From Gillisia sp. Hel1_33_143 (GTDB lineage Bacteria > Bacteroidota > Bacteroidia > Flavobacteriales > Flavobacteriaceae): a stretch of DNA of 64,000 nucleotides. A model generated the notes under the pieces. That model did no database searches and was not told the DNA's origin. It saw only the letters and a program-made list of their open reading frames with translations. The position numbers and the translations under genes were made by a program. Shown piece after piece: positions 33,237 through 39,874 of the stretch. Location: NCBI RefSeq assembly GCF_900104765.1, contig NZ_LT629737.1, positions 1,612,001-1,676,000 on the forward strand, read 5' to 3'. Every line of letters starts with the position of its first letter. The stretch's first letter is position 1.

Positions 33237-35048
33237 TTAAGCGTTATATTTATTGAGGTTTGCCGCCTCTGCATCTATTAAATTTTTAAGTCCGTCTACA
33301 ATAGTTTTGTTCAAATTGTGCCTGCAATACCTGTGTAATTCTTCAAAAGGAATTTTACCGTACAGATATTTTCTAACAGCAGCTCTCGCTTTTTCGTAAT
33401 CTGAAAGGGATTTTTCATTGGTACCAGGTTTTACAGATCTATATCCAAACTTATCTACCCGGTCCAGTTTAATTTTCTTTTTTCGTGCCTGGTGTTTTTG
33501 CTGTTTTTCGAGACGGTTTTTCTTGCGAGTTTCTTTTTTCTTTTCGTTGGCTTTAAATTGTTTTTCCAGATACCAGAAACCTACTTCTTTGGCATCTCTT
33601 CGCTGTGTATCTAAATAATCGTTGATGTATAGAAATTGCCAGTCTCTCTTTTTGCCCCAACGCTCGGCATGATCTACCATCCACAACCATTTTTTAAACT
33701 CGGCGAGCATGGTTTTTTTATCGTAATACCTGCCGGAGAAATTCTTCAATTTTTTATCGGCAAGCTCCTCAAAACCTCGGTAAAATGCACCTGCAGCACT
33801 TTGATTTTCACGCTTTAATCGGGAAATCACCTTCATAAATTCCTGAAAGATCAGTTCACTAAATACCGGCTGGCTTAAAATTCCGTTTCTGGCTTCCCAC
33901 TCCAATTTTTCCATTGGCGGCACGTGGTGAACATGTACATTTTGCGAAAGTTCCTGGCTAAGTGTCCAGGTATTCTGGATCCTGTTCTCCAGTTCTTCAG
34001 AAAAATGTATCGGTACATTTTTTTCGCGGCCCGGCGAAACCTGTTCTTGTTTTTTCTCCACTTCTGGAGAATTTTTAATTAAATTTTCAGTATCAGCACT
34101 TGCTTTTGGTTCCGGGTTTTCCTCGCTTTTGGTGACCCTGTAATTGTTTCCTGTAGCTGATGTAGTCACGCTTTTTTGCGTGACGTTCCTTATCTGGGGA
34201 CTGCCAACGGCATCCCCTTTATTTTCATTATCATTTTCACCTGTTCTTGTATTACAATCACTATAGGTGGGTTTTCCCGTTTTAAATTTCACAACTAACT
34301 GACTGTTAGCGTTTTGAAGTTTTGTGAAATTCTGGTCTTTTACCTCCAAAATTTCAGGGTTAAACGCTACAGAAAAGCCCATATTTCTACCGTGAGATTT
34401 GTATTTAATAAGGATTCCGGCCTCTACTAAGTTGTGAACATGGTTCAGTATAGCATCGTTCTGAAAAGGGCACTGAGGCACTCCCTCGACCTTATATCGC
34501 TTTATGTTTTCGCTATTGGTTAATAAACGTGGCAATGTTCCGGCGGTAGTTACTCCGGCATTTAATTTTCGGGCGTTGTTGGATCTTATTTGGGCTGCAT
34601 AAAAGAATACCAGGTGCGCAAAGGTTACAGCTATCTCGCTCTTTAGCTTTTTGTAGGTTCTCATAAAATAATGAGTTCCGTGCGCTCTATTAAACTCTAG
34701 AACTTTTTGGTTATATGCCATTGGTTCCAGTCCGGAAATTTTTTCCTGCTGCTTATATTCCTGGAATAATACTTTTTGCTCTGTAGTATGCGGATCTGAT
34801 TTTAATGCCAGGCGAAGCTCTCTATTGATCTTCTGAATTCCGGAGCTTTTTTCATCCTGGGCTTTATTGTACGCCTCTGCAAATTTCTTGGCGTTCTGGA
34901 TGGTGGTATTAATGGCTTCGCTATCCATATAGGGATACTTATACGCCTTTTTGGTAGGGCTTTTTGAAGATCCTTGAGGGAGGAGCTCCAAATTCTGGCG
35001 CATAAGTGAACCTATAGACATTTGCTGGGAGGACTCTTGTAATTGCAT
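33237..35048 (-). CDS. Probable phage replication initiator (603 aa)
   Basis: The largest early protein. Residues about 150-225 look like a winged-helix domain (QCPFQNDAILNHVHNLVEAGILIKYKSHG), as in lambda O and RepA initiators. A long polar linker (about 260-350) leads to a helical domain, and residues about 505-545 are a strongly basic, Lys/Arg-rich stretch suited to DNA binding. No helicase or primase motif is present, so it would recruit host replication enzymes. It follows a 220-bp palindrome-rich region that may be its origin. Function is inferred. Confidence 0.6.
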   Translation of the reverse strand: MQLQESSQQMSIGSLMRQNLELLPQGSSKSPTKKAYKYPYMDSEAINTTIQNAKKFAEAYNKAQDEKSSGIQKINRELRLALKSDPHTTEQKVLFQEYKQQEKISGLEPMAYNQKVLEFNRAHGTHYFMRTYKKLKSEIAVTFAHLVFFYAAQIRSNNARKLNAGVTTAGTLPRLLTNSENIKRYKVEGVPQCPFQNDAILNHVHNLVEAGILIKYKSHGRNMGFSVAFNPEILEVKDQNFTKLQNANSQLVVKFKTGKPTYSDCNTRTGENDNENKGDAVGSPQIRNVTQKSVTTSATGNNYRVTKSEENPEPKASADTENLIKNSPEVEKKQEQVSPGREKNVPIHFSEELENRIQNTWTLSQELSQNVHVHHVPPMEKLEWEARNGILSQPVFSELIFQEFMKVISRLKRENQSAAGAFYRGFEELADKKLKNFSGRYYDKKTMLAEFKKWLWMVDHAERWGKKRDWQFLYINDYLDTQRRDAKEVGFWYLEKQFKANEKKKETRKKNRLEKQQKHQARKKKIKLDRVDKFGYRSVKPGTNEKSLSDYEKARAAVRKYLYGKIPFEELHRYCRHNLNKTIVDGLKNLIDAEAANLNKYNA

Positions 35049-35266
35049 ACTTTATAGTTTTATAATCAAATGCGGGCAGGGGTAGGGTTCTCCATCCCTG
35101 CGGCACTTGGTTTGGAGGCTAAGCCTCGCTTTTGGTCTTGTTAAAAAATGGGGTAGGTAGGGCCACCCCAAAATTTGTTGGGTATTATACTTTTAATAAA
35201 AACCGGCCGGTTGTAACCTATACCTAACCTTAACTTTAACCATCCTAAAAGGCCGGCCGGTCTTTG
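35049..35266. other. Palindrome-rich non-coding region, candidate origin
   Basis: Within 220 bp: GCAGGG/CCCTGC (35076-35101), GAGGCTAAGCCTC (35115-35127), TGGGGT/ACCCCA (35149-35170), AACCGGCCGGTT (35201-35212) and GGCCGGCCGG (35251-35260). These GC-rich palindromes stand out in AT-rich phage DNA. The region is directly upstream of the replication candidate. No iterated DnaA-like boxes were recognised. Confidence 0.5.
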
Positions 35267-35364
35267 GTGAGAGGGAAGGAATCGAACCTTCAAAATCGAG
35301 CTACTCGCGTATAGTTTTTTCGATTACCAGTATCTGGCGCGATCACCCATTCGCAGCCTCTCAC
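35267..35364 (-). tRNA. tRNA-like element with abnormal anticodon arm
   Basis: On the minus strand an 8-bp acceptor (GTGAGAGG/CCTCTCAC), a D arm (GCGA/TCGC) and a canonical T arm (GAAGG-TTCGATT-CCTTC) are present. Between them are a CCAG/CTGG hairpin with a 3-base loop and a long AATCGA/TCGATT arm, instead of a normal 5-bp anticodon stem and 7-base loop. It is either a degenerate phage tRNA or a tRNA mimic. The G-1:C73-type extra pair recalls tRNA-His, but no His anticodon is found. Confidence 0.45.
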
Positions 35365-35464
35365 TTACGTATTTCAAAAACCTCGTCAGGCCAATTGGAC
35401 TCTCATTTTTATACGGATCTGTTATCCAAATATTTACTTAGCTGATCATACTAAGTGAGCTTTG

Positions 35465-35601
35465 TGAAAAGGGCAGGATTCGAACCTGCACGATGCTCCT
35501 TTGCGAGGATAGGGTATTAATCCTAGGATACCCGATAGTGGAATCCAACCACTCGTTCATCTTGCCGTTAAGCTAGCGTCTGCCAATTTCGCCACCTCTC
35601 C
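35465..35601 (-). tRNA. Expanded class II tRNA-like element
   Basis: Minus strand: acceptor GGAGAGG with CCTTTTC (two G-U pairs), a leucine-type D arm (GCGAAATTGGCAGACGC), a class II variable arm (TCCT-CGCAA-AGGA) and a T arm (GCAGG-TTCGAAT-CCTGC). The anticodon region is expanded to two hairpins: AGTGG-TTGGATT-CCACT and GGGTAT/ATACCC. The first has a tRNA-like 7-base loop with GGA at the anticodon position. At about 137 bases it is too long for a normal tRNA. Confidence 0.45.
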
Positions 35602-35608
35602 AATAATA

Positions 35609-35857
35609 TTATTTCTTGAGATCTGCTTTCCAGATCCTATATTCCTCTTTCAATTTTTCCAGTTCTTCCTGGTTCCCGTTGCGCTCTTCTTTTGTTATCC
35701 TGGTAAGTAATCCAACTGCCTTTTTGGTTTGCTTTCTAAGATCTCGTTCATACTTCCTGCGCTGCGCACGGGGGAGCTCCTTTCCTGCTATATTATCATA
35801 TTCTCGCTGTTGGAGCGTCTCATTAATAGCCAGGGCAATTTTGTTTGTTGGTCCCAT
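35609..35857 (-). CDS. Small basic helical protein (82 aa)
   Basis: A highly charged, helical protein (ARRKYERDLRKQTKKAVGLL). It is coupled to the adjacent 72-residue gene by a short gap and lies next to the tRNA-like cluster. May bind nucleic acid; no family recognised. Confidence 0.55.
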   Translation of the reverse strand: MGPTNKIALAINETLQQREYDNIAGKELPRAQRRKYERDLRKQTKKAVGLLTRITKEERNGNQEELEKLKEEYRIWKADLKK

Positions 35858-35862
35858 ATTTA

Positions 35863-36081
35863 TTAGCTGTTCATAAAATTAGATATCATCATTTCTGTGT
35901 TCTCTAGTCTCCATTCTTCTCCTAGTTGATCTGCTACTTTATCCAGGAGACTTTTCTTCTCTTTTTTAGGAATGGCTTTTAGCTCTTCATTGGCTAAGAT
36001 CCATTCTTTAAATGCCTGCTGCTGTTCCAACGGTAGGGCGTTGAAAACAGGTTTAATAATATCAGCAGTCATGGTACTCAT
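35863..36081 (-). CDS. Small acidic early protein (72 aa)
   Basis: A helical soluble protein with FNALPLEQQQAFKEWILANEEL, similar in style to short phage regulators. No recognised domain. Part of the early operon. Confidence 0.55.
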   Translation of the reverse strand: MSTMTADIIKPVFNALPLEQQQAFKEWILANEELKAIPKKEKKSLLDKVADQLGEEWRLENTEMMISNFMNS

Positions 36082-36092
36082 TAATTCAAATC

Positions 36093-36272
36093 TTATTTAG
36101 TTATGGGAAATGACTTCAACTTTTCTCTATAATAACTAAGTTGTAATGAGTAGATCTTGCGCAGATCTGCCTTCTCTTTAAAACAAAGGTTAGAATGCTT
36201 CAACATCTCCAAATTGGCTTCAATTCGAGATATTTTCTGCTTGTAAAAAGTGATGTCTTTTCTAAAAATCAT
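36093..36272 (-). CDS. Small basic early protein (59 aa)
   Basis: ATG at 36272, one base after the stop of the upstream gene, to TAA at 36093. The peptide MIFRKDITFYKQKISRIEAN is basic and helical. The tight fit between genes supports it. Function unknown. Confidence 0.55.
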   Translation of the reverse strand: MIFRKDITFYKQKISRIEANLEMLKHSNLCFKEKADLRKIYSLQLSYYREKLKSFPITK

Positions 36273-36273
36273 T

Positions 36274-36888
36274 TTACACTCTATTAAAATATTGGCCTAC
36301 ACCTTCTTGCCAAGCTCTTACTAACAGGCCATGTTTAGAATGTACTCCGGCTTTTTGTTTTAACTCTGCGTCATGTTGGTTATAGGTGCTTTCAGCTATT
36401 TTCATCTTCATTGCGATCACTAAATTTTTATGATCTTCCAGCATCTCGTCCAACATGAAAATCTCCCGGTTCTTTAATGGATTTCCGTTGAGCTTAATGG
36501 TTTTAAATTTTAGGGAAATGCAGTTTCGGGTATGTCTGTAGTTTTCTGGTTCCTGCAGAACTCCATCAATCATATCTGCATGATTATCGGTGCCGCCATA
36601 CATGAAATATGTATAGAGTTCTAATTGCCTAGCTCTAGAGACTATTTTTCCATCTTCCTTATAAGTAGAAAGCACGGTTCTAGCATCTAAATTGCTGTTG
36701 TAGGCATTCATTAAGGTGCGAGTGTCTTCTGGAGAGAGCTCATTAAAATTATGAGTGCTTCCGTTTTGCGTGAATTTAACCTCTAAGGTGTCCCAGCATC
36801 CAAAGAATTCAATGTTGCTGTCTCCTGGTAATAAACCTGCAATTAAGTGTTGCGAGTGTTGTAGCGATGTTGTACTTTTGTTGTTCAT
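36274..36888 (-). CDS. Unknown early protein (204 aa)
   Basis: A soluble protein; residues about 100-150 include CISLKFKTIKLNGNPLKNRE and the C-terminus is helical. An ACTAACGCAAA leader precedes its ATG, and the upstream gene's TAA is inside that motif. No family recognised. Confidence 0.55.
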   Translation of the reverse strand: MNNKSTTSLQHSQHLIAGLLPGDSNIEFFGCWDTLEVKFTQNGSTHNFNELSPEDTRTLMNAYNSNLDARTVLSTYKEDGKIVSRARQLELYTYFMYGGTDNHADMIDGVLQEPENYRHTRNCISLKFKTIKLNGNPLKNREIFMLDEMLEDHKNLVIAMKMKIAESTYNQHDAELKQKAGVHSKHGLLVRAWQEGVGQYFNRV

Positions 36889-36904
36889 GATCTATTAATT
36901 TGCG

Positions 36905-37111
36905 TTAGTAATTATGAATAAAGCCTGAAGTTGCTGCTTCAGGCTTTGCTTTTTTATAAGAGTTTGGGTTTGATAAGGCTACTACAATACAGATTGCCGT
37001 AAATACTACTGTAATTGCAAAAAGCATTAAGATCCTGGTTAAAACTGTATATAATTTATCCTGCACTAATAGCTTTATAAGCTCCTGGTCTCTGGTATTT
37101 TTACTATTCAT
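36905..37111 (-). CDS. Small membrane protein (68 aa)
   Basis: One strong transmembrane helix (RILMLFAITVVFTAICIVVAL, about residues 25-47) with a short soluble tail. It overlaps the end of the Cro-position gene by eight bases, so it is expressed early with it. A role in superinfection exclusion is possible but not shown. Confidence 0.6.
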   Translation of the reverse strand: MNSKNTRDQELIKLLVQDKLYTVLTRILMLFAITVVFTAICIVVALSNPNSYKKAKPEAATSGFIHNY

Positions 37112-37382
37112 GATCTGGAGGAGTTACCGGTTCTAAAATCTTTGCTCTCCTTACTGCCTCTCTCTCTTCTTTTTCTTTAAGCTCTTTAGCTAAAGCGAAC
37201 ATTCCATCTTCTACCTTTTTATTTGATTGTTTTCTATTGATCACTCTAGATAAATAAGAAGTGGAAAAAGGTTGGTTGAATTTATTAAAGATCATGTGCT
37301 GGTTGAAGTAAATAGAAATCTTGGCGAGATAGTTCCCACCAATGCGATCTTTTAATTGTATACTTTGGGTTGCGCTTATCAT
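37104..37382 (-). CDS. Cro-position DNA-binding candidate (92 aa)
   Basis: The centre (FNQPFSTSYLSRVINRKQSN, about residues 36-56) resembles the recognition part of a helix-turn-helix, followed by a charged C-terminal helix. It is the first gene of the leftward early operon, divergent from the operator region, like Cro in lambdoid phages. It would switch early transcription against the repressor. Assignment is by position and a weak motif. Confidence 0.55.
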   Translation of the reverse strand: MISATQSIQLKDRIGGNYLAKISIYFNQHMIFNKFNQPFSTSYLSRVINRKQSNKKVEDGMFALAKELKEKEEREAVRRAKILEPVTPPDHE

Positions 37383-37456
37383 ATAATTCTTCTATTGTAT
37401 GTAACAAACAACTTCTTTATATTTGTTCAAGGTGTTGTTCATTGTTAACGACAAAA

Positions 37457-37464
37457 CAAACATA
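37457..37464 (-). promoter_or_regulatory. Leftward early promoter -7 element
   Basis: TATGTTTG on the minus strand matches the Bacteroidota -7 consensus TAnnTTTG. It is about 75 bases upstream of the Cro-position gene, and the operator palindrome lies in the -33 region. Confidence 0.6.
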
Positions 37465-37474
37465 CAACAAAAAA

Positions 37475-37499
37475 AGTGTAATACACTAAATAAAGTGTA
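37475..37499. promoter_or_regulatory. Immunity operator AGTGTAATACACT plus half site
   Basis: AGTGTAATACACT (37475-37487) is a perfect 13-bp palindrome, followed by a half site AGTGTA at 37494-37499. It lies between divergent -7 elements at 37457-37464 and 37503-37510. A further AGTGTA half site overlaps the start of the repressor gene at 38135-38140. Confidence 0.75.
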
Positions 37500-37502
37500 A
37501 AA

Positions 37503-37510
37503 TAATTTTG
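37503..37510 (+). promoter_or_regulatory. Rightward promoter -7 element
   Basis: TAATTTTG fits TAnnTTTG and is 14 bases before the ATG at 37524. The operator palindrome covers the -33 position. Confidence 0.55.
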
Positions 37511-37523
37511 TTAAAATTTGGCT

Positions 37524-37829
37524 ATGGAAGATTTTGAAGAGCTTAAAGCGCTGTATTTGCAGCTACAGGGAAAGAAACCTAAGACCAAAGACGATCTGTA
37601 TACAATGACAGAAATACGGAAGATTGTGGAGAGCGCGCAGGAAATTATTCGAAATAATGATGTGAACCATGCAGCAATAGATTCTTTTAATGAGGTACTG
37701 GATAGAATTACTTATTTTGAAAATTATGGAGCTTCCTCAGAATTTATTGAGAATGTAATAGAAGTAAAAGAGCGAGCTATACAGGCGTTTCAACAATTTT
37801 TTGATAGAGCTCAGGGCATAAACGTTTAA
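37524..37829 (+). CDS. Rightward immunity-region protein (101 aa)
   Basis: ATG 37524 is preferred over the TTG two codons upstream. A helical acidic protein (DLYTMTEIRKIVESAQEIIRNND). It is transcribed from the operator region towards the repressor but is separated from it by a leftward gene, with which its 3' end overlaps by 53 bases. It may belong to the lysogeny transcript. Function unknown. Confidence 0.6.
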   Translation: MEDFEELKALYLQLQGKKPKTKDDLYTMTEIRKIVESAQEIIRNNDVNHAAIDSFNEVLDRITYFENYGASSEFIENVIEVKERAIQAFQQFFDRAQGINV

Positions 37830-38097
37830 GATTGTAGCTATTAAGCATGTGGGTTCTTAGCTCTTTTGAAGTGGATACTTTTTGTCTGGAAATGGCAGAT
37901 CTTTCATGATTGTCCTCGATGTCAAAAATATCCATTACAAGAAGGTCTTTATAATCTGGATCTCGGCTTTTTATAAAGAGGGTTTTTACTTCCTTATCAG
38001 TGTCGGTGATAATGTTCCCGAAAAATCGATTTGATTTAGCGGTAAGCGGACAAACATCGAAACCTAATAAAGTTAAGTAGGCATGTAGTTCTTTCAT
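37777..38097 (-). CDS. Immunity-region protein (106 aa)
   Basis: The start is taken at ATG 38097 (MKELHAYLTLLGFDVCPL); an upstream in-frame Met lies too close to the repressor start. The protein is basic and soluble, with DRD-like segments and no HTH recognised. It is divergent from the repressor and converges over 53 bases with the rightward gene to its left. Could be an antirepressor, but this is only positional. Confidence 0.55.
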   Translation of the reverse strand: MKELHAYLTLLGFDVCPLTAKSNRFFGNIITDTDKEVKTLFIKSRDPDYKDLLVMDIFDIEDNHERSAISRQKVSTSKELRTHMLNSYNLKRLCPELYQKIVETPV

Positions 38098-38140
38098 AAA
38101 GAATAAAGTTGACAAACGAATATACAATAAAAAAAGTGTA

Positions 38141-38662
38141 ATGGACATTCGAATTAAAAAATCGATTGAGACAATAAATCATATAATTGATGATTTAAAA
38201 TTCGATAATCCGAAACAATTTTCTGATTCGTTAGATTTTGATCGGCCAGAAAGGATATACAAAGTTTTACGTGGTCAAGTTTCAATAAGTAGAAATTTAG
38301 CAGAAATAATTAATAAAAAATATCCACAATATAGTATTGACTGGCTTCTCACTGGCGAGGGAGAAATAACAAAAGGGCCAGAAAAGAAAGAAATGCAGGC
38401 TAATGATGAGCAAAGTCATTACCGTAAGGGAAATGAAGACAATTATGCACTGCTTTCAGAAAAAATTGATGCAATTAACGATAATGTGATCGCTCTTGCT
38501 GAAGGAACTAAAAAGAATTTTGAAAGTATGAGCCTGGGGTTGGTTCAGCTTATGAAAAATGACATGAAATTGATTCAGTTCGTAGAAAAGCTGGATCCAG
38601 AAAAAATAGGAGAAGCCACTTTAAAGTTGGATGCGTTTATGCAGCGCCATGAAAACAGTTAA
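38141..38662 (+). CDS. CI-like phage repressor with HTH (173 aa)
   Basis: The N-terminal domain is a helix-turn-helix of the Cro/CI type (FSDSLDFDRPERIYKVLRGQ followed by SISRNLAEIINKKYP), then a linker and a helical C-terminus. No S24 peptidase dyad is present, so it is not a self-cleaving LexA-type repressor; induction may need another factor. An AGTGTA half site ends one base before the ATG, suggesting autoregulation. It would hold the lytic promoter at 37.5 kb closed. Confidence 0.78.
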   Translation: MDIRIKKSIETINHIIDDLKFDNPKQFSDSLDFDRPERIYKVLRGQVSISRNLAEIINKKYPQYSIDWLLTGEGEITKGPEKKEMQANDEQSHYRKGNEDNYALLSEKIDAINDNVIALAEGTKKNFESMSLGLVQLMKNDMKLIQFVEKLDPEKIGEATLKLDAFMQRHENS

Positions 38663-38665
38663 GAA

Positions 38666-38682
38666 GAGGACTAAAAGTCCTC
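38666..38682. terminator. Hairpin after the repressor gene
   Basis: GAGGACT and AGTCCTC form a 7-bp stem with a 3-base loop, four bases after the repressor stop. No strong T tract follows, so termination is uncertain. Confidence 0.45.
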
Positions 38683-38802
38683 AAAATAGCGATCTAATTT
38701 TTTGCGATCAGCAGTAGTATAAAGATTTCTATTTTCTAAATAATACACAAATTGAAGCATTCGCTCTACAGCAGTAAGCGTTTTTAAATAATCGATTTTC
38801 AT
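38671..38802 (-). CDS. Short leftward peptide gene (43 aa)
   Basis: ATG at 38802 to TAG at 38671. The peptide (MKIDYLKTLTAVERMLQFVYY) is helical with a charged C-terminus. The stop lies in the hairpin that follows the repressor. Weak but plausible gene; function unknown. Confidence 0.4.
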   Translation of the reverse strand: MKIDYLKTLTAVERMLQFVYYLENRNLYTTADRKKLDRYFEDF

Positions 38803-38869
38803 AATAGGTTATTTGGTTAAAAATGTAGATCTGCGTAGGGGCGCCAAAAATAATTTTTAAACCTAACCG

Positions 38870-39523
38870 ATGGGAATATTTGACATTTTTAAGAAAAAAG
38901 CTGTCACTGAAAAAGTTACTGCAGTTAAAGAAGAAAAGAAGGAAGAAACAATTTCGCAAAGTTTTATAAAAAATGGAGTGCGTTTCACATTTCCTGGTCA
39001 TACAATGATCGAACTTTTAGAAGATAAGTTTGATAAAATTAAGATCTTAAGGTTTGTTTTTACTTCTGGATATGGCTTAGATAAGTATATGCTTTTTACA
39101 AAAAAATCAGAGGCCTTTTTTATTGGTTTCAGAGCAGAAGGAGATCAGATCTTTTTAATTATATCTACCTATCAAAAAGAAATTAAACTTAGTAAAGATG
39201 ATTCATTGAAAGTCTTATTTACAAATGATGAATTATCAGAATTCAGGTTAGATAAAAACGGATACAAAAGCGATAAAGATGAGGGTGGTGTTATAATCGA
39301 AAGTGTTATATCCATTGATGAAGAGATATTAAGACGTTTTGTTGAAAATGATATCCAACAAATGAGATTACAAACTAAAGACGGAATAAATCATAATATC
39401 GATGTCGCATTAGACAAGGCTGAGAGGTTTTGTGAAGCAGTATTTGCTTTTCATTATTCCTTAAAAAATTTCTATCAAAAAGGTGAATACACTAAAGAGA
39501 AAGACTATTTAAATTCTAAATAA
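38870..39523 (+). CDS. Attachment-site-proximal cargo gene (217 aa)
   Basis: A soluble protein: N-terminal Lys-rich linker (residues 8-28), then a mixed alpha/beta domain with aromatic strands (YMLFTKKSEAFFIGFRAEG). It is the last gene before attR, oriented away from the early genes, and not needed for any recognised phage step. This fits a lysogenic-conversion or anti-phage cargo gene. No family recognised. Confidence 0.6.
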   Translation: MGIFDIFKKKAVTEKVTAVKEEKKEETISQSFIKNGVRFTFPGHTMIELLEDKFDKIKILRFVFTSGYGLDKYMLFTKKSEAFFIGFRAEGDQIFLIISTYQKEIKLSKDDSLKVLFTNDELSEFRLDKNGYKSDKDEGGVIIESVISIDEEILRRFVENDIQQMRLQTKDGINHNIDVALDKAERFCEAVFAFHYSLKNFYQKGEYTKEKDYLNSK

Positions 39524-39638
39524 AACGTGTCAATTTTGAGTTCTGGATTCGTGCCTAGAAAAAAATTAAAAAGTAAACTGTAAAAATGTAACTCATTAAA
39601 AACCAAGGAGGTTTTCTATAAAAACTAGGAAGAACAGT

Positions 39639-39693
39639 ACTTAAAATCCAATGATCAGCAACGGTCGTGCGGGTTCAAGTCCCGCTCCGAGTA
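39639..39693 (+). other. attR: displaced 3' half of tRNA-Leu(UAA)
   Basis: From ACTTAAAATCC (anticodon loop with TAA) the sequence reads through a class II variable arm (GATC/GGTC), a canonical T arm (GCGGG-TTCAAGT-CCCGC), acceptor strand TCCGAGT and discriminator A. Upstream of the anticodon loop the tRNA homology stops, as expected where a phage integrated and left the original 3' half. A terminator follows. The full tRNA should be at the left end outside the window. Confidence 0.85.
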
Positions 39694-39695
39694 CA

Positions 39696-39730
39696 AAAAC
39701 CCTCTTTATCTTTATGATTTAGAGGGTTTT
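39696..39730 (+). terminator. Host terminator after the tRNA remnant
   Basis: AAAACCCTCT pairs with AGAGGGTTTT across a 15-base loop, ending in a T run. It probably once terminated the tRNA-Leu transcript. Confidence 0.7.
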
Positions 39731-39874
39731 CTGTTTTATAGAATTAAAGTTCTCTCATCGCTCCTGTAATATTTCAAACCATTGAGAAGAGATAATGCCA
39801 ATTTGAGCATTAAAGGAGGCAATCACAGGAATACTGCGATAGCCGATTTTTAGCGTCTTATCTAAATAATGTTT

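Larger units (their letters stand above)
1..39693. mobile_element. Temperate tailed prophage, left end outside window
   Basis: Terminase, portal, prohead protease, capsid, tape measure, endolysin and a CI-like repressor form an ordered, apparently intact phage genome. The right boundary is set by a displaced 3' half of tRNA-Leu(UAA) ending at 39693, after which host metabolic genes begin. No integrase, excisionase or left attachment site is visible, so the element must continue to the left. No sheath gene was recognised, and the long tape measure suggests a flexible non-contractile tail. The boundary is inferred from gene content plus the tRNA fragment. Confidence 0.93.

Noticed and set aside
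35360-35459. Third tRNA gene between the two tRNA-like elements
   Set aside because: Closed by perfect 8-bp arms but no canonical T arm or anticodon stem-loop could be built on either strand.
38109-38127. E. coli-like -35/-10 promoter (TTGACA and TATACA) for the repressor
   Set aside because: The spacing is only 6 bases, far too short, and Bacteroidota use TAnnTTTG elements.
1-39693. Mu-like transposing phage
   Set aside because: No transposase genes are seen and the right end is a tRNA attachment site.
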